The notes under the pieces: generated by a model
The model's input: the letters and a program-made list of their open reading frames with translations, nothing else
What the model was told of the DNA's origin: nothing
The model's database searches: none
In this document: positions 1 to 10,288 of the stretch, piece after piece
Layout: every line of letters begins with the position of its first letter
Position numbering within the stretch: the first letter of the stretch is position 1
Origin: Steromphala cineraria
Lineage: Eukaryota; Mollusca; Gastropoda; Trochida; Trochidae
Length of the DNA: 64,000 bases
Assembly: GCA_916613615.1 (NCBI GenBank)
Contig: OU744732.1
Span: 52,615,727-52,679,726 of the forward strand
Direction of reading: 5' to 3'
Translations under genes and position numbers: made by a program

Positions 1-229
1 CATACCACAAATATCTGCATGTATATATCTGAATCCGCCGCTGTGAAACTTATAGGGCAATACTCAGATAGGATTGGATTGCAGTCATTAGTGGAATAAA
101 GTCGGCATTTCTGAACTCATGTCATGTGACCTTCCTGCTAACCAATGAACAAAATGAACAAAAACTTGGTTTGGTATGTTATCAGGCCAGTGATTGGTTG
201 ATCCAAAGGAGGGTCAATTTGAATTGTCA

Positions 230-1215
230 CTTACATGACCCCAAATGAACCAATATATTTGCATAAGAAATTGTAGAGTCACTAACATGACCCCAAATGA
301 AGCAATATATTTGCATCAGAAATTGTAGAGTCACTTACATGACCCCAAATGAAGCTATTTATTTAGATCAGAAATTGTAGAGTCACTTACATGACCCCAA
401 ATGAAGCAATATATTTGCATCAGAAATTGTAGAGTCACTTACATGACCCCAAATGAAGCAATATATTTGCATCAGAAATTGTAGAGTCACTTACATGACC
501 CCAAATGAAGCAATATATTTGCATCAGAAATTGTAGAGTCACTTACATGACCCCAAATGAAGCAATATATTGAGAACAGAAATTGTAGAGTCACTTACAT
601 GACCCCAAATGAAGCAATATTTACATCAGAAATGGAAGAGTCACATACATGACCAAAGATGAAGCAATAAATTGAGAACAGAAATTGAAGAGTCGCTAAC
701 ATGACACCAAATGAAGCAATATATTCAAATCAGAAATTGAAGAGTTGCTTACATGACCCCAAATGAAGCAATATATTCAAATCAGAAATTGAAGTCATTT
801 ACATGACCTCAAATGAAGTTATATATTAACATCCGAAATTGAAGTGTCACTTATATATATGACCCCAAATGAAGCAATATATTTAGATCAGAAATTGAAG
901 AGTAGCTTACATGACCCAAAATGAATTAATATTTACATCAGAAATGGAAGAGTCACATACATGACCCCAATTGAAGCAATATATTTAGATCAGAAATTGA
1001 AGAGTCACATACATGACGCCAATTGAAGCAATATATTTAGATCAGAAATTGAATATTCACTTACATGACCCCAAATGAAGCAATTTAGATCAGATATTGA
1101 AGAGCCACTTACATGACCCCAAATGAAGCAATAGATTGATAACCGAAATTGAAGTCACTTACATTACCGCAAATGAAGAGTCGCTTACATGACCCCAAAT
1201 GAAGCAATTTATTTT
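230..1215. repeat. 52-bp minisatellite, about 19 units
   Basis: Tandem units of about 52 bp, each carrying CATGACCCCAAATGAAGCAA followed by an AT-rich stretch and a GAAATTG(T/A)AGAGTCAC block. The first units are nearly identical. From about 600 onward they diverge and some are shortened, the usual pattern of an array with a homogenised core and a decaying flank. No coding potential is seen. Confidence 0.93.
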
Positions 1216-1375
1216 GATCAGAATACAATGAAATCCAAAAAGAAGGAATGAACTGATTTTAACGAGAGTATTCTTATCAATAAATGGCAATAGAATAATT
1301 ATTAGACTAACATTCATTTTCATTGGTATTTTTTCAATATTGACAATATTTAACAATTCATGTATTATAACAAAA

Positions 1376-1530
1376 AGGAGCCCAGAAGATGCTGTACTAC
1401 AGATTTGGACAGACCCTAAAGCTGAGTGATCTAGACTTGCTTTACGTAACTAGACTTGCTTGGTCGTCAATTGAATATGTTTGCTTTAGGGTCTTGATGA
1501 CGAACTAAATGATGATCTGTAGATCTTTGC
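1376..1530 (+). repeat. dispersed repeat, family A, partial copy
   Basis: Shares the words GGAGCCC, TCTAGACTTGC and GCTTTAGGGTCT, in the same order and spacing, with the copy at 3536-3745, and in reverse complement with 56805-57005. It has internal inverted symmetry around the AGACCCTAAAGC / GCTTTAGGGTCT pair. It is probably a non-autonomous DNA transposon family. Confidence 0.55.
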
Positions 1531-1764
1531 AGAGAAGGATCTTGAAAGTCTGCCACAGAAATAAATCGGGCGGGAAGCCAGGCTAAGTCTGAAGAGATAA
1601 ATAGAATCTGATAAACATAGGGGTAACAAGGATATCCTTTCACAGACGAATAGATACACCACTCTTGTCTTCCTTATACCATCAACTTATGGAATGGCAC
1701 TCAAACAGATCATTCAGATGTTATGCACATCAAGATAAATTAACATTATTGAAATAAATGCTAC

Positions 1765-1883
1765 GGGGGTCTCCAACTTCTAATTTTTCACTTCCAGTGT
1801 TTTATTAGCGAGGCCCTCTCTGACCCTCTCAGGGCCTCGCTAATAAAACACTGGAAGTTAAAAATTAGAAGTTGGAGACCCCC
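1765..1883. repeat. near-perfect palindrome (foldback), 119 bp
   Basis: Left arm starts GGGGGTCTCCAACTTCTAAT and the right arm ends with its reverse complement. Arms are about 53 bp with very few mismatches, and about 13 bp separate them. Such a structure can extrude as a cruciform or hairpin. No transposase or long flanking duplication is visible. Confidence 0.9.
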
Positions 1884-2140
1884 TTTAAAGCCAATTGAAT
1901 ATCTACGAGCTGTTACTCTCTTGAAAACATGTTTGATTTATCAAGAAATAAAGACTGTTGTCAAGTTCAACTCGCTTTTGAAATGAGCAATATTTTGTAA
2001 TAAAAAGCCCGTTGTATTTGTACAAATTATACATCAAAGACAACATCAGTGAATTCATAATATTATTTAATAAACACATTTAATGTGGTTTTCATGATAC
2101 TATCATGAAATGCTTCTTTGAGAGGCATTTTAGAAGTTGG

Positions 2141-2266
2141 GATGATAATAATGCTGAGGAATATATGGATGACAACTTCTTTGTTCATTGTATGCGACGT
2201 TTCGACAACGTCGCATACAATGAACAAAGAAGTTGTCATCCATATATTCCTCAGCATTATTATCAT
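2141..2266. repeat. near-perfect palindrome (foldback), 126 bp
   Basis: Arms of about 61 bp meet around TTCG. The 12-bp word TATCATGAAATG occurs as a direct repeat, just before the palindrome (2101-2112) and at its right edge (2261-2272). The inner arm word GATGACAACTTCTTTG resembles the arm of the small palindrome at the edge of the 36-bp array (32073-32132). Confidence 0.9.
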
Positions 2267-2272
2267 GAAATG

Positions 2273-3535
2273 GTTATTACAAAAGTACAAACTAACAAAA
2301 ATATATTTGCAACCAATTTATTTCCAAAGTTCATGCACCTTGGACATGAGACAACAAGACAATTAAATCGTACTTAATTCTAGTTGTTCTCTTTATAAGG
2401 TACTATAAAGATTGCTAGAATATTCCTGATTGATACAATGTAAATAATTGACCGAAGCGGTCATAAAATCTATTCAAAGTGCGTGATTGGCGAGATGTGG
2501 TGGGTTTGGTGTAAAATTGGTTGTTGGATGAAAGAAGCATATTTCAGACTGATATTAATGCTTTTTGAGCTTAATAACTACGTCATTACTTCTAGTCTGT
2601 AAAAAAAGAAAAAAGTCACTACCTTCACACCTACAAATGTATACATCTTCTTTCATAATGAAATGTGTCTTCTGAAACATTTTTTGTTTATAAGTGATGC
2701 AGGAACTGTTTGAGTGGGGTGGGGATATTTTTTGTGAGAGCAGGGAGTTACCTTTAAAATCCCAAACAATGAGTTATAAAGGATGCTGAGTAGAACCATT
2801 TTATTCACATTCCCTAACTCCTAAATGATTTTTTTGGGGGAAAGTGGTTGAAGTGGCAAATTCCTGCAAATTTGGATCTAAATTTACTGGCATCGATGAG
2901 GGTTAAAAAAACACACAATCCCTTATATTTGACCCTTCTATACATACGGAAAAAAGTTAAGCACCCCCTAAATTCGAAAAATAAAAATGATGCTATGGCA
3001 AAGTTACCGTACCGTGAATAAATTTAATACTCTTAACATAAAATTGTAGCTTTTGTTAATAATTTCATCAAAGAAAGATCGTCCATGTGGACATTTTATG
3101 AAATAACGATTGAATTTGTAATGGTACTGAAATTTCACCCAAAATAAGTATGGCTGTAGTGCCAAAACTAGGCAATATACAATTGCTTTCAGACATCAAA
3201 AATAACAATTGTGTTACCAACTTGACTTCCACAAAACAAATCATCTCTTATCTTACAAAATAAAGAAATAATTGGTCGTTGAAATGGCATCCCTTTTTTC
3301 AACAGTTATTGTCAATTATTGTCGAAATGGCTTGGATCATACGATTTTGAATAATCTTTTGGTTCTTTTGTGTTCAATCTGTTGATGAAGCATTTCTCAT
3401 TGATTTCTAGGGGTTATTACAGTTAACACTGACCATCTTTTGTTATTACCCCATTTTCCTTGAATTTTGTTTTTTGGCGAATTTGCGAATTTGAAGGTTA
3501 TTAGAGGTCTAAATAGAGACGTTTGACTAAAATGT
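2273..3535. other. AT-rich stretch, nothing recognised
   Basis: No convincing reading frame, RNA gene or repeat was seen here. The short reading frames next to the palindrome at 2141-2266 are explained by its symmetry. Confidence 0.6.
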
Positions 3536-3745
3536 TGATACTAAAGTTTGACTGTAGGGCTAGACGAACATTCAGTCCCTGAAAAAAAGAGTTCATTTAA
3601 TACTTCTTTTTTTTTTTTAATATATAGGAGCCCTGAACTGAGGCATCTAGACTTGCCAATATTTTCTAGACTTAAGAAGGCTCCTTTAATGTTTTTTTCG
3701 CTTTAGGGTCTGGATAACAGACTACATGAATTGTAGGGCTTGAAA
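3536..3745 (+). repeat. dispersed repeat, family A
   Basis: The second copy in the window. It contains CAGTCCCTGAAA at its left, a T-run, AGGAGCCC, GCATCTAGACTTGCC and GCTTTAGGGTCTGGAT. In reverse complement it can be followed along 56805-57005, which fixes the family's extent at roughly 200 bp. No coding sequence is present. Confidence 0.6.
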
Positions 3746-4118
3746 ATTGAATTACGCACATCACAACTACCAATTACATCTTTCTTTTCTCAGAATAATG
3801 TAACTTGTTTTTTTTACATAAAACTACAACAATTTATGAATGCAAATATCCAAATGTACGAAACGTTATCAGGATGAAACGTTCTTCCCTTAACTGCTAA
3901 ATTATGGTTCTATCATACCATACGATTATTTCTACAACCGCATTGCCTTCTTTCTTTTGCAGCTGAAAAATCGTGGGGGCGCTTTTTTCCAATTTTATAT
4001 TTACACGGTATATACCTGAAAAAGGATAAATACACGTTTACCTTGACACTGATGACTAAGGGTGCATGATCTTTTTGATAAACAATTTCTGTTGCCGTAC
4101 AATATTAAGTTAGTTTTC
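3746..4118. other. nothing recognised
   Basis: AT-rich sequence between two repeats, with no supported feature. Confidence 0.5.
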
Positions 4119-4120
4119 CC

Positions 4121-4485
4121 TTTAAAGGGGCAGTAGCACATTTTTTGATAATTATCAATTTTAAATATTTCACTTATAATTGTAAGTAAATGCTAAATGT
4201 ATTATATTGACAGTGTCAACAATCTCATTACACAAGCCGATCACCCATAGTCAGAGGACAAAATATGAGGATTCACATAAAATCCATTGGCGGCCATTTT
4301 TGTGTGAACACCTTTAATTCATTTTTGTAAGAAAAAGGAATCGTATGGCTGAACTTTAAGTTATATATTCAAATTTTAACTGCTTCATTTAGTTTAAATA
4401 CATTGTCTTTCAACTGGAACCATTTATTTCCATTTTCATGACATCACCTTATATTCCCCCTAAAAACGTGCTACTGCCCCTTTAA
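4121..4485 (+). mobile_element. TTAA-flanked MITE (family M1), full-length
   Basis: Starts TTTAAAGGGGCAGTAGCAC and ends GTGCTACTGCCCCTTTAA, so the inverted ends are about 20 bp and the outermost bases are TTAA on both sides. The length is about 365 bp. The interior carries the family's conserved block (CATTGGCGGCCATTTTTGTG, GAACACCTTTAATTC). There is no reading frame, so it is non-autonomous. The TTAA ends suggest mobilisation by a TTAA-specific (piggyBac-like) transposase; that is inference. Confidence 0.9.
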
Positions 4486-4899
4486 CGTTTTACTAGTATT
4501 TATCACAAATTCAATGCATCATATTTTGTAACTACAACATGTACATAATACCTCGTATCATGTCCTTTTTCAACCAAGGTTATTGTTCCAACGCAGAATG
4601 TCAACGAAATAAGTTTATGTATATTTTATCGGTTTTCTAGTTTTGCCATTGGTCGAGTAACACCTTTGGGGATTCGTTCTGAAGGCAAGTTGCTAAGTGC
4701 GACATAGTATACTGGACGAAAGTAGATTGGTTATATCGAACAATGAACCTGCGAAGATTAATGGAACTTACAGATGTGCAAAAATCCCCTTAAATGTTTG
4801 ATAGCAAACAATCAGTGAGATAGGATTCAATTGTGTGGAGATAAAAGCTATGACTTGCTGCATAGTTACACTGCTTTGATCGTTGACTGATAAATATAC
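4486..4899. other. nothing recognised
   Basis: Unique-looking AT-rich sequence between the MITE and a local duplication. Confidence 0.5.
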
Positions 4900-5096
4900 C
4901 ATCTGAAACATTACCATGGTTGAAGTTCAGTATCGGTAGACGCAAACGGTGGAATATTGTTTGAATAGGGCATCTTTTCCCCTGATATACGCTTCTTATC
5001 ATCTGAGATATTGGCATGGTTGAAAGTTCAGTATCGGCAGAAGAAAACGGTGGAATATATTTTGGATAGGGGGTCTTTGTCCTTGATATACGCTTC
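4900..5096. repeat. two tandem copies of a roughly 100-bp segment
   Basis: The words CATGGTTGAA(A)GTTCAGTATCGG, AAACGGTGGAATAT and CTTGATATACGCTTC (CCTGATATACGCTTC in the first copy) recur in the same order in 4900-4993 and 5000-5096. The copies are diverged, so the duplication is not recent. Confidence 0.8.
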
Positions 5097-5149
5097 AAAA
5101 AATTATTTTTATACTGATTGACATATGAAACTGTGTGGATGATAATCCT

Positions 5150-5415
5150 TGTTAACAACATTTGAAGCTGTGTGAACGATATTTGTTGACAACATTTGAA
5201 GCTGTGTTGACAACATTTGAAGCTGTGTTGACGATATTTGTTGACAACCTTTGAAGCTGTGTGGACGATATTTGTTGACAACATTTGAAGCTGTGTTGCC
5301 GATATTTGTTGACAACCTTTGAAGCTGTGTGGACGATATTTGTTGACAACTTTTGAAGCTGTGTTGACGATCTATCGACATTTGAAGGTGTACGATCATT
5401 TGAAGCTTTGACGAT
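5150..5415. repeat. 34-bp minisatellite upstream of the Kv gene
   Basis: Seven or more units built on TTTGAAGCTGTGTGGACGAT followed by ATTTGTTGACAAC. The spacing is 34 bp, with one 21-bp short unit. The last units are degenerate. The array ends about 260 bp before the Kv start codon. The overlapping minus-strand reading frames here arise only from the repeat. Confidence 0.9.
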
Positions 5416-5529
5416 TGACACATAAAAAAGATAACCAAAATGTATTACATTAAAAGCTGCGACGGATAACAATCCTTGAATCAGAAGGAAATGTAGGATA
5501 AAGCATGACTCCTCGGTTTTGTATTTGGA

Positions 5530-5536
5530 TATAAAA
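5530..5536 (+). promoter_or_regulatory. possible TATA box of the Kv gene
   Basis: TATAAAA lies about 145 bp upstream of the Kv ATG, which would put a transcription start near 5560 and leave a short 5' leader. It is a single motif in AT-rich DNA, so support is weak. An upstream non-coding exon is equally possible. Confidence 0.3.
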
Positions 5537-5677
5537 CAGTGGACTACCTGTCGCTACACTGCCAAACAACATAATCAGCTTGGGCATCTTGATGGAAATT
5601 AAATAATTTAGTGGGACATCTTAAAACGCATACACTGCCAAAATACTTATCAATATAATTGGAACATCAAAAGCATA

Positions 5678-5896
5678 ATGAGCGACTGTGTGACAATAAG
5701 GGTAAGTGGGAGACACTACGAGATGACGCGGTCCATGATGAAGCAGTACCCCTCCTCGACCCTGGGACTGCTGCACGACTCAGAGAAGACAGAGTTCGTC
5801 TTCCATCGACCAACTGCCGTCTTCGAGAGTGTCCTTGGGTACTACCAGACTGGTCATATTCATCTACCGGTCAGTGTGTGTCCAGCAGCTGTCCAG
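5678..5896 (+). CDS. Kv exon 1: first part of the T1 domain
   Basis: 73 codons from ATG to CAG, followed by donor GTCTGT. The frame continues only a few codons into the intron before a stop. Visible T1 features are RVSGRHYE (in place of the common NVGGxRFE), a YP at 24-25, FHRP (usually FDRxP) and YYQTG. H62 and C68 supply the first half of the zinc motif. A second GT five bases downstream would break the frame with exon 2, which is why 5896 was chosen. Confidence 0.88.
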
Positions 5897-8800
5897 GTCT
5901 GTAAATTATAGAAAGAGAGAAAGGGGGTTTGATTAAAGAAGAATTATTCTAGCAAGAATGGCGCTTTTTTTTATCATGTCACGCCTTTAAAAGCCATCAA
6001 TTTCTTGCACATGCATGGTAAGAATCAAAAGACCATGCGAGATTTTATCAAGATAGACAATACGAATGGTAGTACTTAAGAGCCATTTTGTAAATTTTTG
6101 GCATATTCAAATCTTTACCAATAGTATCATGTTATCAGGAAAGTACAATTTCGAATCTAAGGAAGTACTGTATAGATATATAGAGGCTGTATAGTAAAAT
6201 TGAGAGCTTTAAAGTGACTGTTTTGAGAATTTCATAAAAAACAATACTAGTAATCAGTCAAATATTTGATCTCATATAAATGAGATGTTATAAATTTATA
6301 TCTTTATTTATTCCACTTACGTTCATTTCAAAGAAAAACAGTGTTGAAAATCCCGGGGTGCCTCTTTAGTTCCAAAATTGTCTTTGTTACCACCTTTTCT
6401 GCTCCAGGCCGAGTTTGAGTTCTGGGGTTTCGGACTAGATAACCTGGACCGGTGCTGTAGAAGGAATTTAGAGATTTTTTACAACAACCAGAGAATTATT
6501 GAGAGTTTTGAGAAATCCGAACAAGAAGAGTCACCGACGGTGAAGAGTTCAATATCTCCTTGCCTGAAAGGCCGGATTCACGTATGGAATATACTCGATA
6601 ATCCATTTTCATCAACAATTGCCAAGGTAAGACAAAGTTGATGCATCACTTTATTTTGTTTAGTACAAGGCTCCCTTGTAACCCAGACTGAATTTGATTT
6701 CATTTAAGCCTGTCGACCTGGCAGTCCCCTGGCTGCTGAGTTTTTGATTGTTACAGGGTTTGAGGAAAAAATACCAACCAACTAATGACGCCTCCTACAC
6801 ATCTTCCTACGCATACGGCCTAAAAACGCCAGTCTCGAACTGACTTATTTTATGCATAAAATAAGTCAGTTCGAGACTGGCGTTTTTAGGCCCTGCGTAT
6901 GCGTAGGAAGATGCCTCCTACATTGAAGGCTGTATAAAATCTTACTGGATAAATGTGCCTGGTCCGATATTTGAACCTTTATGTTTGTTCTACCAAATAA
7001 GGATTATGATCGAAAAAGCAAGGAATTTTACGGCAAAATATTTGTTGAACGCAAAATATTATTTATTATACATTTACTGACGAACTAATTCTATTGTTAC
7101 AAACTGTAGATATTGAGACTATAGATATTTTTGTGTATTTTTAATACTGTTACATGTAAACACAATTAAAATTTTATAACGAAATGAGAAACCTCAATTA
7201 CAGACAATTACAATTATCAAAAATCATAAATGTATTCTAGGAATATCGTCACGCTTCAGGTATCAGATTTTAGCGGATTGCTTGTGTTATGAATGAAGTT
7301 TCTCATAACGGTATTGTTTATTTATACCCCACTTCCGGTCTCGTTGCAATGGTTTCTTTTGTTCTAACCGTAGGTATATTGACACAACTTTTCTAATACA
7401 CCTATTCTTTGTTGAACATCCAAATAACTTAGGCAAATTAACCAAGTTGTAAAATTTAGAAATTTAGAGAAATTTTAATGTCCAAAGTGGGAATCGAACC
7501 AGGGGCCTTAATGTTGCGACGCAACGCTTCTATCGACTGAGCTACTGAGGCTCGATGTAGGTGGTGGTACTTTTTGTTGTGCCATGTCTGGATTGTTGTA
7601 TTTTCCTATATAATCCATGTATAGGTACTATAGTTTGTACCAAATTTTAATGTAATGAAGTTAGATTATGTTTTTAAAAACGTAAAAAAAGACTATTGTT
7701 AACATTTTGTTGATCTTGTTAGGTTTAAGATAAATATACACAGAGAATGGTGGACAACTCTTTTTCGTCAAATATAACTCAACCAGAGTGGGGTATAAGT
7801 CAGATATACCCACCCTTCCCTCGGTGCATCGCTCAATATACCTCCTGTTTGAATCGTGATCCTCGGCTCCGCTACGCTACGCCTCGGAGACCCACGATTC
7901 AAACAGGAGGTATATTGAGCGATACACCTCGGGAAGAGTGGGTATATCTATTACATAAACAAACCTTCTGCTTGATGTCAGATCTTTCTAAAGCTAATGA
8001 TTCTCTTATGCTGTTACTTTTGTAGATTCGTGTATGAAGTATATTCGAGATGCCTCTAGATATGTTTTCAAGAGTTCATATCAATATTGTATCATCCTAT
8101 AAAACTCGAGTTTTACGATGACTTATTCAATTATGTTCGTTATTTACAGTCAAGATTAAGAGTTTAGTGTGTTACACCTACTGTTTTTTAATATAATGAA
8201 AGGGGTCATGGTTGCTTGATAACGTAAACTTAAAGACCTTATTTTCGAAGCTATATTATCACCATTCTCTCTCCACAACATCCTGCTACATCAGCGTATA
8301 TGTCTCCGCGTTTTGCTACAAGCTAACCCCTGATAGTATTCTGCCGTATCGCTATATATAGCAAGCCAATCAAATGATGCCCTTTCAGCGATAGCGGCAA
8401 ACTGGTTTCTTGGCTTTGTTCCGGGTGCTCACCGCGTGATTCGAATTAACCAATGGGAGTGCTATTAGATAATAAATCTGATTCTCATTGCAGGCTCCCG
8501 CTAAGCTCCAAATCGCGCTCTCTTAGATTTCCACGAGCGACAAGACTAGACAACAGTGTATGGAGTTCAAAAACAGACTATAAATAGCGCTGAGTAACCA
8601 CCCGATACGACTGAATACCATAGCAGGATATCAGGGGATAGGTTGTAGCATAAAGCGGAGACATATACGCTGATGTAGCAGGATGTCCCCACAGTGGCAG
8701 ACCATGTCATGAAATGATGAGCGATTTTAAATATTTCATGACATGATCTGCCTCTGTGGGGAGAGACTGTTTACTAGTAAGTGATCAACGGTTTTAGGTA

Positions 8801-9738
8801 TTCACGGACAATAACTTTTTCAGAGTTCGAGACTTTTCAAATATATTGTCCCGTTTCAGATATATTTCGCTGCATCGTGTTTTATGATCCTCCTGTCCGC
8901 CGCCCTGATAGTCGTGGCATCTCTACCAGAGTACAAGAACTCACTTGTGATGGAAGACTGGGAGGATTACTTCGGGGATTACTTCTCCGATTACGAAGAG
9001 GAAATTCACGGAGACGTATACTTTGACCACAATGATACATCGCCCTTTGACCTCCCAAAAGCTCACAAACCTAACACTCCCATTACCATTCTTGAACACG
9101 TTTGTAGCGTCTTCTTCATCTTGGAGCTCCTTGTGAAGCTTCTCGTTTGTCCACGGTTTGTCCTCTTCTTCAGATCCATCACCAACATCATAGACCTTCT
9201 GGCAGTGATGGCTTCTATCGCTCTGTTCGCTGTTGAAAGAGTCCATGCTGCTGAAAAGTATGTGGACAACAATCTTGATGCCTTGAGGGCTCTGCTAATT
9301 GTAAGAGTCCTTAGATTATTTCGGATTGCCAGGAATATCCGAGGTGGGAGAATCCTGTTCCATGCCCTGAAGATGTCCATGAAGGAGGTTGGACTTATGG
9401 TCCTCCTTATTGCCATCAATGCTTTTCTATTCGGGTCCCTGGTCTACTACTTTGATATGGAGAATGTGGACACAATTCTGGACGGATCCTGGTGGGCCAT
9501 TGTTACCATGACGACAGTAGGTTATGGAGATATTTTCCCCTCGAATACTCTGTCGAGGTGTATTGGAACCGTGTGTGCGGGCATGGGTGTTGTTGTTCTT
9601 TCATTAACGATACCGTTGTTTGTAAACAACTTCACAACCCTCTACATGGCAGCTGCCATACCAAGGGAAAACAAGAAACAGAGCGAAAACAAACCGGAAG
9701 TGAAGCCTGTTGAAGAAACTGCACAAGTGTCACAATAG
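5678..9738 (+). CDS. voltage-gated potassium channel, Kv2/Kv3 (Shab/Shaw) class, three exons
   Basis: Three exons (5678-5896, 6408-6626, 8860-9738) join in phase 0 to give 438 residues. Four such subunits form a K+-selective pore in the plasma membrane. Residues 1-90 are a T1 tetramerisation domain with H62, C68, C89 and C90 in the exact HX5CX20CC spacing of the zinc site in Kv2, Kv3 and Kv4. Six membrane segments follow: S1 147-168, S2 220-242, S3 254-272, S4 287-309, S5 323-346, S6 380-408. The filter TTVGYGD is at 364-370. The W-x-L-x-x-P-x-S-S pre-S1 motif and the VNNF end of S6 point to Shab/Shaw. Oddities are Leu292 at the second S4 charge position, TIP instead of PVP in S6 (396-398), and a strongly acidic S1-S2 loop with a sequon at N204. 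The C-tail is only about 30 residues. Class is confident; subfamily is not. Confidence 0.93.
6408..6626 (+). CDS. Kv exon 2: end of T1 and T1-S1 linker
   Basis: 73 codons, residues 74-146. The acceptor is TTTTCTGCTCCAG before GCC and the donor is AAG|GTAAGA; both are strong. It begins AEFEFWGFG, the T1 element that in relatives reads EELxFWGI, and supplies C89 and C90. The rest is a charged linker ending in HVWNILDNPFSSTIAK, the pre-S1 motif. Intron 1 is 511 bp. Confidence 0.9.
6790..6922. mobile_element. foldback element in Kv intron 2 with 10-bp target duplication
   Basis: A palindrome (6800-6913) with arms ending CATCTTCCTACGCATAC and its complement, the centre being CTTATTTTATGCATAAAATAAG. 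The direct repeat GCCTCCTACA lies immediately outside each end (6790-6799 and 6913-6922), the footprint of a DNA-level insertion. It has no coding capacity. Confidence 0.85.
7290..7440 (+). repeat. dispersed repeat, family B (single-unit copy)
   Basis: The word CACTTCCGGTCTCGTTGC, then ATGGTTTC and TTTGTTCTAAC, then a GTA(G)GTGTATTGAC-type unit recur at 58745-59130. Here the 44-bp unit is present once; there it is amplified. It lies in Kv intron 2. Confidence 0.65.
7481..7556 (-). repeat. tRNA-derived SINE head
   Basis: On the minus strand it contains TAGCTCAGTCGATAGA (polymerase III A-box and D-arm) and, at the right distance, GGTTCGATTCC (B-box and T-arm). The acceptor and T stems do not pair properly, so this is a tRNA-like SINE promoter region and not a working tRNA gene. 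It lies in Kv intron 2, antisense to the gene. Confidence 0.55.
7802..7949. repeat. foldback palindrome in Kv intron 2
   Basis: The arms begin AGATATACCCACCCTTCCC and end with an imperfect complement (GGGAAGAGTGGGTATATCT). They are about 57 bp long around a CG-rich centre (CTCCGCTACGCTACGCCT). It has no open frame of interest. Confidence 0.88.
8262..8767. mobile_element. composite inverted-repeat element (family C) in Kv intron 2
   Basis: The outer ends are related: CTCTCTCCACA on the left and TGTGGGGAGAG on the right. Inside, 8279-8336 and 8628-8685 are about 58-bp inverted copies (CATCCTGCTACATCAGCG and complement). A second, tighter palindrome (8686-8762) with ATTTCATGACATG arms follows at once. 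The right end lies about 90 bp before the exon 3 acceptor. The ends match the MITEs at 52495-52868 and 52963-53291. Confidence 0.72.
8860..9738 (+). CDS. Kv exon 3: S1 to S6, pore and C-terminus
   Basis: The acceptor is TTGTCCCGTTTCAG. The exon codes residues 147-438 and the stop. Starting at 8860 rather than the Met at 8884 completes S1 (IYFAASCF before MILLSAALIV) and keeps phase 0. S4 reads R289, L292, R295, R298, R301, R304 at three-residue spacing. The whole membrane part sits on one exon, a common arrangement in Kv genes. The tail after S6 is rich in Lys and Glu and has no recognisable motif. Confidence 0.92.
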   Translation: MYFAASCFMILLSAALIVVASLPEYKNSLVMEDWEDYFGDYFSDYEEEIHGDVYFDHNDTSPFDLPKAHKPNTPITILEHVCSVFFILELLVKLLVCPRFVLFFRSITNIIDLLAVMASIALFAVERVHAAEKYVDNNLDALRALLIVRVLRLFRIARNIRGGRILFHALKMSMKEVGLMVLLIAINAFLFGSLVYYFDMENVDTILDGSWWAIVTMTTVGYGDIFPSNTLSRCIGTVCAGMGVVVLSLTIPLFVNNFTTLYMAAAIPRENKKQSENKPEVKPVEETAQVSQ

Positions 9739-10112
9739 AATGACCTTTTCATGATTGAAGATGGTTAATATCTTTTGATATCATTTACGAATTGTTAGAT
9801 TAGGATAAACCAATACGAGTCAGTAAAAGTATTAAGCCTCAAATTCATTGACAGTTTCGCATAGGAAAAGTCTTTGCCACACAATTTACGTCATTACTTG
9901 AATGAGTAGTATTTACAACGGGAAACGCGTTTTTTTCAAAATATTAAAATTATTATGAATGAATGTTCGTTTGTCATATGATTAACTGTTTTCAAATCAC
10001 GAAAAATACTCAGTTCAGGAGAGTCATATTGACATTGCCTGGATGAATGAGGTTAATTCATCAATGCTTGAAAACGTTTAAAAAGAAGTTTAAACGATAC
10101 GATACCTTCTGC

Positions 10113-10118
10113 AATAAA
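10113..10118 (+). terminator. possible polyadenylation signal of the Kv gene
   Basis: AATAAA lies about 375 bp after the Kv stop codon and is the first canonical hexamer seen downstream. In AT-rich DNA this is suggestive only. Confidence 0.35.
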
Positions 10119-10288
10119 GAAATTGACCAATTCTTAATGGTAGTTACATTATCTGATGATGCATCTATATATGTCGATGCATTATGGATCATACAAATCA
10201 CATTTCGTTTTTGTAAAATTCATTTTTTAGATCAATGGCCAAGGGCACGCGGTAGTTTGATATATGCATGTATGAGACGGTGGTTTAT

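Noticed and set aside
5109..5472. Minus-strand frames with NIVHTASNVVNK-like repeats
   Set aside because: They are translations of the 34-bp minisatellite and continue only by chance into its flanks.
7481..7556. Functional tRNA gene on the minus strand
   Set aside because: The A- and B-boxes are good but the acceptor and T stems do not pair, so it fits a SINE head better.
8941..9419. Minus-strand frames of 101 and 118 codons across Kv exon 3
   Set aside because: They are antisense to a clearly conserved channel exon and have no domain of their own.
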